DNA from: Bordetella parapertussis
Lineage (GTDB): Bacteria > Pseudomonadota > Gammaproteobacteria > Burkholderiales > Burkholderiaceae_C
Reading direction: 5' to 3'
Assembly (NCBI GenBank): GCA_945878065.1
Contig: CAMDXA010000021.1
Location: 1-34,656 of the forward strand
DNA length: 34,656 bases
Part shown: piece after piece, positions 34,506 to 34,656 of the stretch
How positions within the stretch are numbered: position 1 is the first letter of the stretch
Layout of the letters: each line of letters begins with the position of its first letter
The notes under the pieces: model-generated
Seen by the model: the letters and a program-made list of their open reading frames with translations, nothing else
Databases searched by the model: none
Told to the model about the DNA's origin: nothing
Program-made: the position numbers and the translations under genes

Positions 34506-34656
34506 TTAGGCGATGATTTTGGCAACCACACCGGCGCCGACGGTTTTGCCGCCTTCGCGGATGGCGAAGCGCAAACCTTCTTCCATCGCAATCGGGTGGA
34601 TCAGTTTGACCGTGATCGACACGTTGTCGCCAGGCATCACCATCTCTTTGCCTTCA
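34506..34656 (-). CDS. tuf: Elongation factor Tu, C-terminal end (5' part outside window)
   Basis: The last 49 residues of EF-Tu are encoded here, including [19 protein letters not shown] and the terminal [17 protein letters not shown], which are diagnostic. The rest of the gene, with the GTPase domain, lies beyond the window. It is followed by rpsJ after 9 bases. Confidence 0.95.
   Translation of the reverse strand, partial: EGKEMVMPGDNVSITVKLIHPIAMEEGLRFAIREGGKTVGAGVVAKIIA

Overview
This window looks like a conserved chromosomal segment of a betaproteobacterium in the order Burkholderiales, probably a Comamonadaceae relative. The evidence is the set of protein variants and neighbourhoods. 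These are the betaproteobacterial GshA family, HprK with PtsN and Hpf, a bamE/fur divergent pair, a dapB-exbB-exbD-leuS-lptE-holA-proA run, a three-part transhydrogenase, and an S10 ribosomal operon whose S3 protein has a Pro/Arg/Ala-rich tail. Coding density is high and most genes lie on the minus strand. I see no tRNA, rRNA, CRISPR array, transposase or prophage.

Layout. Positions 1-2812 hold a kup potassium transporter (3' end outside the window) and gshA, both minus. A 459-base AT-rich gap with several dyad symmetries leads into an orphan NYN-domain nuclease-like gene (plus, 3272-3892). From 12348 down to 3899 runs a compact minus block: bamE, dapB, exbB, exbD, leuS, lptE, holA, proA. It mixes envelope assembly, lysine/cell-wall and proline synthesis, translation and replication. 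fur diverges from bamE. Next come hprK, ptsN and hpf, an MFS transporter, and corA on the plus strand. The block pntAA-pntAB-pntB-mtnP-ald2-mtnA (22835-17317, minus) joins NADPH/NADH balance to salvage of 5'-methylthioadenosine. A NUDIX gene (plus) converges on ptsI-ptsH-EIIA(Man type). A CoA-transferase gene, a divergent cytochrome c'/cytochrome b561 pair and a Prx5-type peroxiredoxin follow. The window ends with the complete S10 operon (rpsJ to rpsQ) and the tail of tuf.

How the genes work together. EI, HPr, a mannose-type EIIA, EIIA-Ntr and HPr kinase/phosphorylase are all present, but there is no sugar permease, which suggests a regulatory rather than transport PTS. MtnP, MtnA and a class II aldolase form a likely dihydroxyacetone-phosphate shunt in place of the classical methionine salvage pathway.

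The most unusual points are three. First, leuS carries an in-frame insertion of about 70 low-complexity residues made of two near-identical palindromic DNA repeats, inside the editing-domain region of an essential tRNA synthetase. Second, the orphan NYN gene lies behind a leader-like region with a mini-ORF and an 11-bp inverted repeat that covers its start codon; the opposite strand there has a strong intrinsic terminator. Third, several short structured regions sit before corA, before the peroxiredoxin gene, and between rpsJ and rplC. All assignments come from reading the sequence; no database search was run.
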